46,857 nt of DNA from NCBI GenBank assembly GCA_015655015.1, contig JAATFV010000134.1, positions 1 through 46,857 on the forward strand, read 5' to 3'. Positions 35,868-43,815 of this stretch are shown in pieces. Position 1 is the stretch's first letter. Every line of letters begins with the position of its first letter. The notes beneath the pieces were generated by a model. It saw nothing but the letters and a program-made list of their open reading frames with translations, ran no database searches and was not told where the DNA came from. Made by a program: the position numbers and the translations under genes. Source of the stretch: Chitinophagales bacterium. GTDB lineage: Bacteria; Bacteroidota; Bacteroidia; Chitinophagales; Chitinophagaceae.

Positions 35868-37469
35868 GAGATGGTATTCCGGCAAATTCATAAGGTATTT
35901 ATAGAGCGATCTCAGCTTGGTATTCACCGTGGTATAAGCGGCCATATCATTCGGATTGGCGATATAGGCCAGCCAGGCATTGGTCCAGTACATGTCATTG
36001 GTGAGATTGCCCAATAAAATGGATTGTTTCAGCAAAGCGACCGAACTATCTGATAAAGGCGGCCGGATAAGGATGCTCAGGGAGTCCGCAATAAGCTTGT
36101 TAGGATCATGCGGGGCCGGTAAAAGAGCGGCAAATCCGACCGCGTCAATCTGCAGGGTGATCCCATTCATCATATCCCCGGTGCTGATCAGCAGGTCGGT
36201 ATAAAAATTCCGTTCGGTATACGTGACGGAATTGATCCATAGTTCATGATACTGGGGAGCCTGGCGATAGGCATCCCAGCCTGCTACCAGCTCAATGACC
36301 ATGATCTCCTGCTGCAGGATGGCCGAGCGTTGGGACAGCATGCTCCAGGCAGCGTATTGCCCCTGTGGATTATTGGAGCCGGCTATAGCAACCTGGTATT
36401 CCCGGCAAAGGCCTATTAAAAGATCCAGGGGGCTTTTGATGATACAGGCCCCGGAGTTGACGAGGTCATAAAAATGCTGGCTTTTTAACAAGGCAGATAA
36501 GACCGCAGTGATATTGTACCCGCTCTGCCGGAACACGTCGGCCAGTGGAGTGATGACATTTGTCTCGATGGTATCGTCGATCACGTAATAAACAAAAAAG
36601 TTATACAGCTTGCGGCAGATGAATTTAGCCGACTCCTGCGTAGAGAACAGCATGGCCAGCATCGTATCCACCTCGCCGGCGCCGGGTGCTCCTGAGTAAC
36701 CGGTAATGATCTGGTTGCCATAAAAAGCCGAGAAATTCTTGTTGGTGTCGTCGTGGTCTCCGGGCTGGAATACATAATTGAAATTGAGGTCGACCGTATG
36801 ACCGGTCAATACCCTGGCGGCATTGTGTACGTCCTCCTGGGTATACTGCGAGCCGGAGCCTTTCCCAATCGTATAGAGCTCCTGCAGCTCACGGCCATAG
36901 TTCTCGTTGGGGGCGGTCTTTGAATTGGTATTGCCGTTCAGGAAGATCAGCATAGCCGGGTCGAGGGTCATGGACTTCACCAGCTGCTGAAAGCTGCCGA
37001 GCGCATATTTGCGCAGGGTAAGATATTGATTATACCAGAGCTCGCAGGGGATATCCAGGTGAGGAAGGGCATCCATTGCAAAATGATTGTGCCAGAACAA
37101 AGTCATCTTTTCATGGACGGAACGGCCGGGATTCAGCAGCTGTCCTATCCACCAGGCTTGCAGGGAACGCAGCCTGTTCGTGTTCATCCCTTCGTCAGCA
37201 TATAATAATCCCGTGCCGATCCAGGTCTGCCAGGGGCCTACACCGGTAGGATCGCTGCCATAATTATTCAATGGAGTCGTTGTGGGGACCGCTGTCGGCT
37301 GCAGTAATTCATCGACAGCCTGCGACATCGTACGTGTCTTGAAATAATTGATATCGGACATGGAAGCTCCGAAGAGTGTTCTTTTCAACAGATGCACTAC
37401 CTGGGGAGTATCCCAGGTACCTGTATATTGATTGATTCCTGCCGGACTGCCGGGAAGTAGTTGTTCCAT
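35862..37469 (-). CDS. DUF1800 protein without a signal peptide
   Basis: 535 residues. DUF1800 features are clear: HLLKRTLFGASMSDINYF, a W-rich WWIGQLLNPGRSVHEKMTLF, WHNHFAMD, ENYGRELQELYTIGKGS, YTQEDVHNAARVLTGHT and FICRKLYNFFVYYV. A stop codon lies five codons upstream of the chosen ATG, so the N-terminus cannot be extended to include a signal peptide, and the visible N-terminus (MEQLLPGSPAGINQYTG) is not one. Partner DUF1501 has a Tat-like signal, so co-export of a complex is possible. DUF1800 proteins are widespread but biochemically uncharacterised as far as I know. The gene is 155 bases upstream of DUF1501. Confidence 0.9.
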   Translation of the reverse strand: MEQLLPGSPAGINQYTGTWDTPQVVHLLKRTLFGASMSDINYFKTRTMSQAVDELLQPTAVPTTTPLNNYGSDPTGVGPWQTWIGTGLLYADEGMNTNRLRSLQAWWIGQLLNPGRSVHEKMTLFWHNHFAMDALPHLDIPCELWYNQYLTLRKYALGSFQQLVKSMTLDPAMLIFLNGNTNSKTAPNENYGRELQELYTIGKGSGSQYTQEDVHNAARVLTGHTVDLNFNYVFQPGDHDDTNKNFSAFYGNQIITGYSGAPGAGEVDTMLAMLFSTQESAKFICRKLYNFFVYYVIDDTIETNVITPLADVFRQSGYNITAVLSALLKSQHFYDLVNSGACIIKSPLDLLIGLCREYQVAIAGSNNPQGQYAAWSMLSQRSAILQQEIMVIELVAGWDAYRQAPQYHELWINSVTYTERNFYTDLLISTGDMMNGITLQIDAVGFAALLPAPHDPNKLIADSLSILIRPPLSDSSVALLKQSILLGNLTNDMYWTNAWLAYIANPNDMAAYTTVNTKLRSLYKYLMNLPEYHLS

Positions 37470-37487
37470 GGTATATTGAAATTATAT

Positions 37488-37517
37488 AAGGCCCCGCCCA
37501 ATGCGGACAGGGGCCTT
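37488..37517 (-). promoter_or_regulatory. GC-rich hairpin between a lipoprotein gene and DUF1800
   Basis: AAGGCCCC and GGGGCCTT pair perfectly across a 14-base loop. On the minus strand the hairpin follows the 37520 stop codon directly and is followed by an A/T stretch (ATATAATTT); on the plus strand it is followed by three T. It may partly terminate transcription or shape mRNA ends. Confidence 0.5.
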
Positions 37518-37519
37518 TT

Positions 37520-37996
37520 TTAATCCTGGTAAAGCGCTGTAAAGATGCCTTGTGAAAATTGAATGCTTCCTGAGCTATTGGCTACCTTCAGATAGAAACT
37601 TCCGCTGACGGAGCCATTATACTTCTTCTCAAATTTGTCAACGATGACTACATTGGTGCTGTCATTGGTATTGTAATAGATATTCCCGGCGGCATTGGTA
37701 TAAGTGACCAGGAGACTGTCTCCCCGGTACCGGCCTGTGGTGTCGCCGATAAGGCGAAAGCTGATGCTGCCCTTTTTGCCGGAGGTATCCTTATATTGTC
37801 CGCTGATCAGCGTAGTGTGTACATCGTACACCTCCTGTGTGTAAGCAAGATTGACAGGATAGCTGATCAGGGTGTCGTTGGCAGAAAAAGTAAAGGAAGA
37901 AGATGGACCGGAGAGGGCGTCCCCGTCCCCCTTATTACAGGCGGCAAGAACACTGAACATGGATATAATGGATAGTAGCAACGAGGTGTTTTTCAT
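37520..37996 (-). CDS. Small lipoprotein of unknown function
   Basis: 158 residues from the ATG at 37996; the longer frame begins with a non-ATG codon. The first 20 residues are a lipoprotein signal (MKNTSLLLSIISMFSVLAAC) with Cys20. The mature part is a single beta-rich domain (SFTFSANDTLISYPVNLAYT; GSISFRLIGDTTGRYRGDS; GSFYLKVANSSGSIQFSQG). I do not recognise a family and see no catalytic residues. It lies between the serine hydrolase gene (149 bases upstream) and DUF1800 (50 bases downstream) on the same strand, so it probably belongs to the same secreted-protein cluster. Confidence 0.75.
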   Translation of the reverse strand: MKNTSLLLSIISMFSVLAACNKGDGDALSGPSSSFTFSANDTLISYPVNLAYTQEVYDVHTTLISGQYKDTSGKKGSISFRLIGDTTGRYRGDSLLVTYTNAAGNIYYNTNDSTNVVIVDKFEKKYNGSVSGSFYLKVANSSGSIQFSQGIFTALYQD

Positions 37997-38144
37997 AAAG
38001 TCCAGTTTTGGCCGGTCTGGTGTGACTAAAACTTGCAATTTTCAGGCCAATTATAGGATAAACAGGTTTGTTGCCAGGGTGTATTGAAAAACCGGTCAGC
38101 TCGCGGCGATCCCACCAGGCAGTTCATTGGGAGCCATCAGATTA

Positions 38145-39140
38145 TCAGCGGGGTCCCGGATGCGTGCCGGTTGACTGACCGGAAGCCGTGACGTATTGGT
38201 ACAGGATCGCTGATACGGCGGCCATGGCGGCAATGGCGGCCTTGTCATCTTCTGTGTCTTTGGAGAGGAGCACCAGTACATATTTTTTATTGTCCGGCAG
38301 AAAAACGATCCCTGCATCGTGGTTAATGCCTTTGATCCAGCCTGTCTTATGGGCGACTTGTATATCGGCAGGCAAGCGGGCGGGTATGATCTCATTATAA
38401 TGCTGATCCAGCAGGATCCGGATCATGGCTGTCGAGGCAGCCGGGCTCACCAGGGTGCGGTTGGCCATCTTTTCGAAGATAGTAAGAAGTCCGTATGCTG
38501 TAACGGTATTGTTCATCCCCCGCTGATAGGCTGCATTATCCTCCACTCCCCGCAATACATGGATATCTGCCGCGCCGAGTTCCTGCAAGGCGGCAGTGAT
38601 GTTGCGGGGATTTACCTTATCGATCAGCAGATTGGTCGCAAGATTGCTGCTGACGGTAATCATCTGGTAAGCGAGCTCATGGATAGTCCTCTTCTCCCCT
38701 ATATGTTGGTAGAGTTCCTGTTCACTGTCATCATCGGGGCTGAGATGAAAAAGACTGCTGTCGGCGATGCTGGTGAATTCATTTTTCAAGACCACGGAAT
38801 CCGATAGCGCAAGCCGGCCCAGGGCCGCCTGGCGGTAGATCTCTATCAGCACAGGCACTTTCATGGTGCTGGCTGCATGAAAAGATTCCCTTTCATGGAC
38901 AAAGAGCGATTTTCCCGTCGTCAGGTCTTTGAAGGCAAGGGCGAAGGAGCCTTTCTGCGATTGGAAGATGCTGTCTATTTTTTTCCTGATGCTGTCCGGC
39001 AGGAAGGGGTCCGGCCGGGGTGTCGCCAGTGCGGAGCGGGGGGAGGATCCGGGCGGCTGGGCATGGGAGGATGGCGCCTGACCGTAAGAGGAAAAGGATA
39101 ACCCGATCAGCAGGGAGAGCAGCATGTCACGAGGGGGCAT
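38145..39140 (-). CDS. Class A beta-lactamase-like serine hydrolase
   Basis: 331 residues from the ATG at 39140; the open frame continues upstream through GTG at 39227 but would overlap the next gene. A signal peptide (MLLSLLIGLSFSSYG) and Pro/Ser-rich linker precede the catalytic domain. Active-site marks are Ser91 and Lys94 (STMK), Ser164-Ser165-Asn166 (SSN, in place of SDN), Glu200 in RGVED, likely the general base, and Lys265-Thr266-Gly267. These fit the class A beta-lactamase fold, though the omega loop differs from TEM-type enzymes. It could be a beta-lactamase or a DD-peptidase-like enzyme; resistance is not shown by sequence alone. No regulator gene is near. Confidence 0.88.
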   Translation of the reverse strand: MPPRDMLLSLLIGLSFSSYGQAPSSHAQPPGSSPRSALATPRPDPFLPDSIRKKIDSIFQSQKGSFALAFKDLTTGKSLFVHERESFHAASTMKVPVLIEIYRQAALGRLALSDSVVLKNEFTSIADSSLFHLSPDDDSEQELYQHIGEKRTIHELAYQMITVSSNLATNLLIDKVNPRNITAALQELGAADIHVLRGVEDNAAYQRGMNNTVTAYGLLTIFEKMANRTLVSPAASTAMIRILLDQHYNEIIPARLPADIQVAHKTGWIKGINHDAGIVFLPDNKKYVLVLLSKDTEDDKAAIAAMAAVSAILYQYVTASGQSTGTHPGPR

Positions 39141-39190
39141 AAGCGGGGAATTAGTGTTTGAGTAAGTTTTGGAAGAATAGAGGGAAACAG

Positions 39191-40213
39191 CTAATGCGAA
39201 AATCTTATCGCATAGATATCCGGCCACAGCTTCCCGGTAATGTAGACCTTATCGACAGCGGAATCATAAGCGATCCCATTCATCTCCATGGATCCATGGT
39301 ATTTATTGAGGGCCTGCGCATTCAGCAAAGAAAGATCCAGCTTGCCCACTACCCTGCCGTTCGCCGGATCGATCTTGAGGATATCATTCTTCGTGTAGTG
39401 GTTGGCGTAAATATACCCATTGATATATTCCAGTTCATTCACCTGGTCTACCGGGGTATTGTTTTCCATCACCTTAATGGATCGTACCAGCTTAAAAGTA
39501 GCCGGGTCCAGATAGTGAAGATCCGGTGTGCTGTCGCTCATGATTAGATAGGCGCCATCCGTCGTCATTCCCCATCCCTGCTGGCTTGGGTAGGTAAATT
39601 CCCCCAGCTTTTTAAATGTCTTTGCGTCGTATATGAAACCAATTTTCGTCTTATAGGTGAGCTGGTAGACCTTCCCTTTGAGGAAGGCAATCCCTTCCCC
39701 AAAATATTTATTCCTGTCCAGCTCCGCCTTTACCCCGATATGGCCCGTATTCAGGTCGACCGTGCCAAATAAGGAGCGGGAGGAGGGAACTTCCTCCGTA
39801 TGACCGGTGCTCTCATATAATTCTCCGCCCTGCATCAGCAGCCCTTCCGTAAAGGAGGTCGTATCGTGGGGATATACATTTAATACCTGGTAGGTAAGCA
39901 GGGGGACCCGGCATCTACCTGTGCCGCCGCCGTTTCCCGATGATGGTGATCCGTTTCCCGGTGATGGTGACCCGTTTCCCGATGATGCTGATCGGTTTCC
40001 CGATGCCGGAGAAGCCGCCGGCGTTTCTCCGGATGTATCGCCGGGTGTGTTCCGGCAGGAAGAAAATCCGGCCAGGATCATGACGAACACGGCCCAAAGC
40101 CAGCCTTTTGTTCCCGGGTTGCCGGGAAATATCCCTATCCGGCTGAGAAGCGCTCCGCCCCTTGCAAATCCTGCCGGAAAGCCGGCTGATGCGCTCGTGA
40201 AAGTCTTATTCAT
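39191..40213 (-). CDS. Glutaminyl-peptide cyclotransferase, putative lipoprotein
   Basis: 340 residues. The ~250-residue C-terminal domain has the beta-propeller pattern of the plant/bacterial-type glutaminyl cyclase: SFTEGLLMQGGELYESTGHT, GEGIAFLKGKVYQLTYKT, EFTYPSQQGWGMTTDGAYLI and VNELEYINGYIYANHY. It converts N-terminal Gln to pyroglutamate on exported proteins. The N-terminal part has a hydrophobic helix ending in ILAGFSSC, a likely lipid-attachment Cys, and then a linker of 7-residue repeats (GNGSPSS type). Several exported proteins here have Gln at their likely mature N-terminus and could be substrates. The signal region starts 35 residues before the helix, unusually long; the true start may be further in. 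Confidence 0.88.
   Translation of the reverse strand: MNKTFTSASAGFPAGFARGGALLSRIGIFPGNPGTKGWLWAVFVMILAGFSSCRNTPGDTSGETPAASPASGNRSASSGNGSPSPGNGSPSSGNGGGTGRCRVPLLTYQVLNVYPHDTTSFTEGLLMQGGELYESTGHTEEVPSSRSLFGTVDLNTGHIGVKAELDRNKYFGEGIAFLKGKVYQLTYKTKIGFIYDAKTFKKLGEFTYPSQQGWGMTTDGAYLIMSDSTPDLHYLDPATFKLVRSIKVMENNTPVDQVNELEYINGYIYANHYTKNDILKIDPANGRVVGKLDLSLLNAQALNKYHGSMEMNGIAYDSAVDKVYITGKLWPDIYAIRFSH
39932..40005. repeat. 21-bp tandem repeats coding a 7-residue linker
   Basis: Four starts of GTTTCCCG occur 21 bases apart (39932, 39953, 39974, 39995). The repeat encodes a Ser/Gly/Asn/Pro linker in the glutaminyl cyclase gene. Being a multiple of three, it can change length without frameshift. Confidence 0.85.
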
Positions 40214-40266
40214 GCTTAAAAATAAAGGATCTTTTCCGTCCCTGCGTTCTATCCTGCCAACTTGTC

Positions 40267-40295
40267 ATTGCAAATACCTTTTCTACGTATCTTTG
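40267..40295 (+). promoter_or_regulatory. Candidate promoter for miaB
   Basis: ATTG (40267..40270) and TATCTTTG (40288..40295) resemble the -33 and -7 elements, 17 bases apart. The -7 box ends 23 bases before the miaB ATG. Confidence 0.45.
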
Positions 40296-40318
40296 CTCCC
40301 TAAAATCAGAAATAACAG

Positions 40319-41788
40319 ATGTCTGACTCAGTGAGTACCAGGGACCATGATGAAGCGCGCCAGGGGGAGGCCTATGCACCGACCTTTACTCCGGAAGACC
40401 GTTCAGGAGTTCGTTCGGCGCCTTCGCCTTCGTTCAGCGCTGTCCTGGATCCGGGAGAATACCGGAAGAAATTCTATATAGAAAGTTATGGCTGCGCCAT
40501 GAATTTTGCCGATAGCGAGATCGTTGCATCCATTTTGAATGAGGACGGATTTGGCGCCACCCGTAACTACGAGGAGGCAGACCTGATCCTGATCAATACC
40601 TGCTCCATCCGCGAAAAGGCCGAGCAAAACGTTCGCCAGCGCCTGCATTTATTCCGGCAGGCGAAGAAAAAGCGGCCGGGAATACTGATTGGAGTGCTGG
40701 GTTGTATGGCGGAAAGGCTAAAGGATAAATTCCTGGAAGAAGAACGGCTGGTAGATATGGTGGTAGGCCCGGACGGCTACCGGACCCTACCCGGGCTGAT
40801 CGAAGAGGCCGGAACAGGCCAGAAAGGGGTGAATGTGCTGTTGAGCCGGGAAGAGACCTATGCGGACATCTCTCCTGTCCGGCTGGATAGCAATGGCATC
40901 ACTGCCTTTGTCAGCATCATGCGGGGCTGCAACAATATGTGCTCCTTCTGTGTTGTCCCTTTTACCAGGGGCCGGGAAAGAAGCCGGGATGCCGGGTCGA
41001 TCGTCAGGGAATGTGCAGCGCTCTTCCGGAATGGGTACAGGGAAGTAACGTTACTGGGGCAGAACGTAGATAGCTATTACTGGGTGGAGGAAGACAGGAT
41101 TGTCACGTTTGCGAAATTACTGGAGCAGGTGGCGCTCATCGACCCTTTGCTGAGGATCCGGTTCTCCACCTCCCATCCCAAGGACATTACCGACGAGGTC
41201 CTGTTCACCATGGCGAAATATGAGAATATCTGTAATTACATTCATCTTCCGGTCCAGAGCGGCAGCACCCGGATCCTGCAGCTGATGAACAGGACCTATA
41301 CCCGCGAATGGTATCTTTCTAAAGTGGAACGGATCCGGGAGGTCCTCCCGGACTGCGGCCTGAGCGCAGATATCATTACGGGATTCTGTACGGAAACGGA
41401 AGAAGACCACCAGGACACCCTGGACCTGATGCGAAAGGCCGGATACGATTACGGTTATATGTACTATTATAGCGAGCGTCCCGGTACGCTGGCCGCACGC
41501 CGCTACCGGGATGATGTGCCGGAGGACGTGAAGAAGAGGAGGCTGGACGAAGTAGTAAAATTACAGCGTACGCTGTCGGAGGAAAGTAATGAGAGAGACC
41601 TGGGAGTGACCTTTAAAGTGCTGATCGAAGGGGATTCCAAAAAGAGCGCCGAAGACTGGCGGGGACGCAACAGCCAGAATAAAATGGTGGTGTTTCCGAA
41701 AGCCGGGGGCGCCTATAAGGCAGGGGATTATGCCTGGGTGAGAGTGGAGGAATGTACGGGAGCAACCCTGATCGGCCAATCAATATAA
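40319..41788 (+). CDS. miaB: tRNA-2-methylthio-N6-dimethylallyladenosine synthase
   Basis: 489 residues. MiaB inserts the methylthio group at i6A37 of tRNAs reading UNN codons, using two 4Fe-4S clusters and SAM. The N-terminal methylthiotransferase domain has Cys59 ([12 protein letters not shown]), Cys95 and Cys129; the radical SAM motif CNNMCSFC gives Cys204, Cys208 and Cys211. A C-terminal TRAM-like segment follows ([20 protein letters not shown]). Compared with E. coli it has about 45 extra N-terminal residues with low-complexity character (for example [10 protein letters not shown]). It is followed after five bases by the nucleotidyltransferase gene. Confidence 0.97.
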   Translation: MSDSVSTRDHDEARQGEAYAPTFTPEDRSGVRSAPSPSFSAVLDPGEYRKKFYIESYGCAMNFADSEIVASILNEDGFGATRNYEEADLILINTCSIREKAEQNVRQRLHLFRQAKKKRPGILIGVLGCMAERLKDKFLEEERLVDMVVGPDGYRTLPGLIEEAGTGQKGVNVLLSREETYADISPVRLDSNGITAFVSIMRGCNNMCSFCVVPFTRGRERSRDAGSIVRECAALFRNGYREVTLLGQNVDSYYWVEEDRIVTFAKLLEQVALIDPLLRIRFSTSHPKDITDEVLFTMAKYENICNYIHLPVQSGSTRILQLMNRTYTREWYLSKVERIREVLPDCGLSADIITGFCTETEEDHQDTLDLMRKAGYDYGYMYYYSERPGTLAARRYRDDVPEDVKKRRLDEVVKLQRTLSEESNERDLGVTFKVLIEGDSKKSAEDWRGRNSQNKMVVFPKAGGAYKAGDYAWVRVEECTGATLIGQSI

Positions 41789-41793
41789 CCGAC

Positions 41794-42105
41794 ATGTTAC
41801 ATCCGACTATAGTGTTAGACATTGAAGCTTTACGTGGTATTTGTGAAAGGTATCATGTTGAAAAGCTATATGCTTTTGGGTCAGCTTGCAGAGATGACTT
41901 TGCGGAGGGCAGCGACATTGATCTGCTCGTACATTTCGATAAAGGTCTGGCATTGGCGGACTATCTTGATAACTATTTGTTGTTAAAAGAAGAGTTAGAG
42001 AGCCTGTTTCATAGAAAAGTCGATCTGATTAACGAAAAATATGTAAAAAATCCATATGTGATTAAAGGAATAGAAAAAACAAGAACTCCAATATATGCAG
42101 AGTAA
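41794..42105 (+). CDS. MntA-like nucleotidyltransferase (antitoxin)
   Basis: 103 residues from the ATG at 41794; the frame extends upstream into miaB, but this start gives a good spacing. The minimal nucleotidyltransferase motif is clear: Gly29-Ser30, then Asp41 and Asp43 (FGSACRDDFAEGSDIDLLVHF region, split by the usual ten residues). It is followed by the KVDLI strand. In HepT/MntA systems, MntA transfers AMP to HepT and neutralises it. The gene starts five bases after miaB and overlaps the HepT gene by 11 bases. Confidence 0.9.
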   Translation: MLHPTIVLDIEALRGICERYHVEKLYAFGSACRDDFAEGSDIDLLVHFDKGLALADYLDNYLLLKEELESLFHRKVDLINEKYVKNPYVIKGIEKTRTPIYAE

Positions 42106-42439
42106 GGATAGAGATGTAAAAGCATATTACTATGATATATTGCAATCCATTAAGCACATATATCAATTTCTTGAGTCGAACGATATAAAGACACTTGACG
42201 AATATCAAAATAATATTCTTGTAAAAAGTGCTGTAGAAAGGAAGTTGGAAATAATTGGAGAGGCGATCAACAGAGTTTATAAAATGGATGATACGCTACC
42301 GATTACAAATTATAGGAAAATCATCGCTACCAGGAATTTTATTATTCATGAATATGATTTTGTAGATGATGCTCAGGTATGGTTAATTGTTGAAAAACAC
42401 CTGCCTGTCTTGAAAAAAGAGGTAGAAGGACTTTTATAA
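42095..42439 (+). CDS. HepT-like toxin (DUF86)
   Basis: 114 residues. The HEPN/HepT motif Rx4HxY is present as Arg80, His85 and Tyr87 (RNFIIHEYDF), in a mainly helical protein. HepT is an RNase-type toxin, AMPylated on the Tyr by MntA in characterised systems. The gene overlaps mntA by 11 bases. A hand count of 42121..42240 gives 34 G+C of 120 (28%), against 34 of 60 in a miaB segment (40921..40980), so the pair looks foreign. It sits between miaB and a sigma-54 regulator. Confidence 0.9.
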   Translation: MQSKDRDVKAYYYDILQSIKHIYQFLESNDIKTLDEYQNNILVKSAVERKLEIIGEAINRVYKMDDTLPITNYRKIIATRNFIIHEYDFVDDAQVWLIVEKHLPVLKKEVEGLL

Positions 42440-42492
42440 ACGAAAATTTCCCGTTTTCAGGCGGGTCAAAAATTATAAATCTTTAAAATACT

Positions 42493-42508
42493 ATTCCCCC
42501 AGGGGAAT
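42493..42508. promoter_or_regulatory. Palindrome just upstream of the sigma-54 regulator gene
   Basis: ATTCCCC, CA and GGGGAAT form a 7-bp inverted repeat, 14 bases before the start codon at 42522. It could be an operator or an RNA hairpin at the translation start; no T tract follows. Confidence 0.45.
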
Positions 42509-42521
42509 CAGAGGGCATGAT

Positions 42522-43769
42522 ATGGAAATTCAATCAATTAAAAATCGTTTTGGCTTAATAGGAAATTCACCGGCCCTGAACTACGCATTACAGGTCGCTG
42601 TGCAGGTATCCGGAACAGAGCTTACCGTACTGATCTCGGGGGAGAGCGGGGTGGGAAAAGAGGCATTTTCCCAGATCATCCATGCGCTGTCCGCCCGAAA
42701 GCACAACCCTTTTATTGCCGTGAACTGCGGCGCTATTCCCGAGGGGACGATCGATTCGGAATTATTCGGCCATGAAAAGGGCTCCTTCACGGGAGCAGTG
42801 GATTCCCGTAAGGGATATTTTGAAACGGTGAGCGGCGGCACGATCTTCCTGGATGAGATCGGCGAGCTGCCCCTGGGAACACAAGCCCGCCTGCTGCGGG
42901 TACTGGAGGCCGGGGAATTTATACGGGTAGGCTCCTCGAAAGTGCAAAAAACGGATGTCCGGGTCATTGCTGCCAGCAATAAAGACCTGCTGGACCTGAC
43001 GGAAAAAGGAAAATTCAGGGAAGACCTTTATTACCGGCTGAGCACCGTGCCCATCCGGGTACCTTCCCTCCGGGATCGCAAAGAGGATATCCCGCTGTTG
43101 TTCCGGAAATTTGCCGTCGACTTTGCCGAAAGGTATAAAACAGCCCCCGTGCAATTGGACGAAGAGGCAAAAAATCTGTTAATTAATTATCCCTGGCCGG
43201 GTAATGTACGGGAATTAAAGAATATTGCGGAGCAGATCTCCGTTCTATCGGAAGACAAACAGGTAACGGCTGCCGCGCTGCGCCGGTTTGTCCCGGAGAC
43301 ATCCGGCAACAGGCTGCCCATGGTGGTACCCTCCAATGGGGTCTCCTCCAATAATTCGCATGAATTTTCCAATGAACGGGAAATACTGTATAAGCTCTTT
43401 TTTGATATGAAGAAGGACGTAACGGAACTGAAGAAGATGTTCGTAGAGATCCTGCAAAACCCAGTCCTGGCCTCTACACAACATGCCTCTTTCATCAATG
43501 ACCTGAAAGAGCTGAAGCCGGTAGAAAGTTTTCAGCCCACGCCCCTCTCTTCCGGACAGCCGGTGATGATCCATAATAATAACAATCATGAGGAGATCCA
43601 CCACCATGAAGAAGTAGAAGAGTCCCTGAATATCATGGACAAGGAAAAGGAGCTGATCGTAAAAGCGCTGAAAAAGCATAAGGGTAAACGTAAGGACGCG
43701 GCCTCGGACCTGGGCATCAGTGAAAGGACCCTGTACCGGAAATTAAAGGAATATGATATTAATGAATAA
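42522..43769 (+). CDS. Sigma-54-dependent transcriptional activator without receiver domain
   Basis: 415 residues. The AAA+ sigma-54 interaction domain starts almost at the N-terminus: Walker A GESGVGKE (about 40-47), GHEKGSFTGAVDS (the GAFTGA loop, here GSFTGA), Walker B GGTIFLDEIGEL and the R-finger region REDLYYRL. No receiver or PAS domain precedes it. A region rich in Asn, His and Glu (MIHNNNNHEEIHHHEEVEE, about residues 348-366) precedes a Fis-type HTH (KDAASDLGISERTLYRKLKE) at the C-terminus. It may respond to protein level or a partner rather than phosphorylation. It heads a run with the LptE-like, unknown and SecG genes, so it may regulate envelope genes. Confidence 0.93.
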   Translation: MEIQSIKNRFGLIGNSPALNYALQVAVQVSGTELTVLISGESGVGKEAFSQIIHALSARKHNPFIAVNCGAIPEGTIDSELFGHEKGSFTGAVDSRKGYFETVSGGTIFLDEIGELPLGTQARLLRVLEAGEFIRVGSSKVQKTDVRVIAASNKDLLDLTEKGKFREDLYYRLSTVPIRVPSLRDRKEDIPLLFRKFAVDFAERYKTAPVQLDEEAKNLLINYPWPGNVRELKNIAEQISVLSEDKQVTAAALRRFVPETSGNRLPMVVPSNGVSSNNSHEFSNEREILYKLFFDMKKDVTELKKMFVEILQNPVLASTQHASFINDLKELKPVESFQPTPLSSGQPVMIHNNNNHEEIHHHEEVEESLNIMDKEKELIVKALKKHKGKRKDAASDLGISERTLYRKLKEYDINE

Positions 43770-43815
43770 GCCGCCGGAAAACGCCATAAAATACCAGCCG
43801 AAATACGTAAATTAT

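Noticed and set aside
10144..40005. Tandem repeats as possible CRISPR arrays
   Set aside because: Each array is short and directly tandem with no unique spacers, and no cas genes are present.
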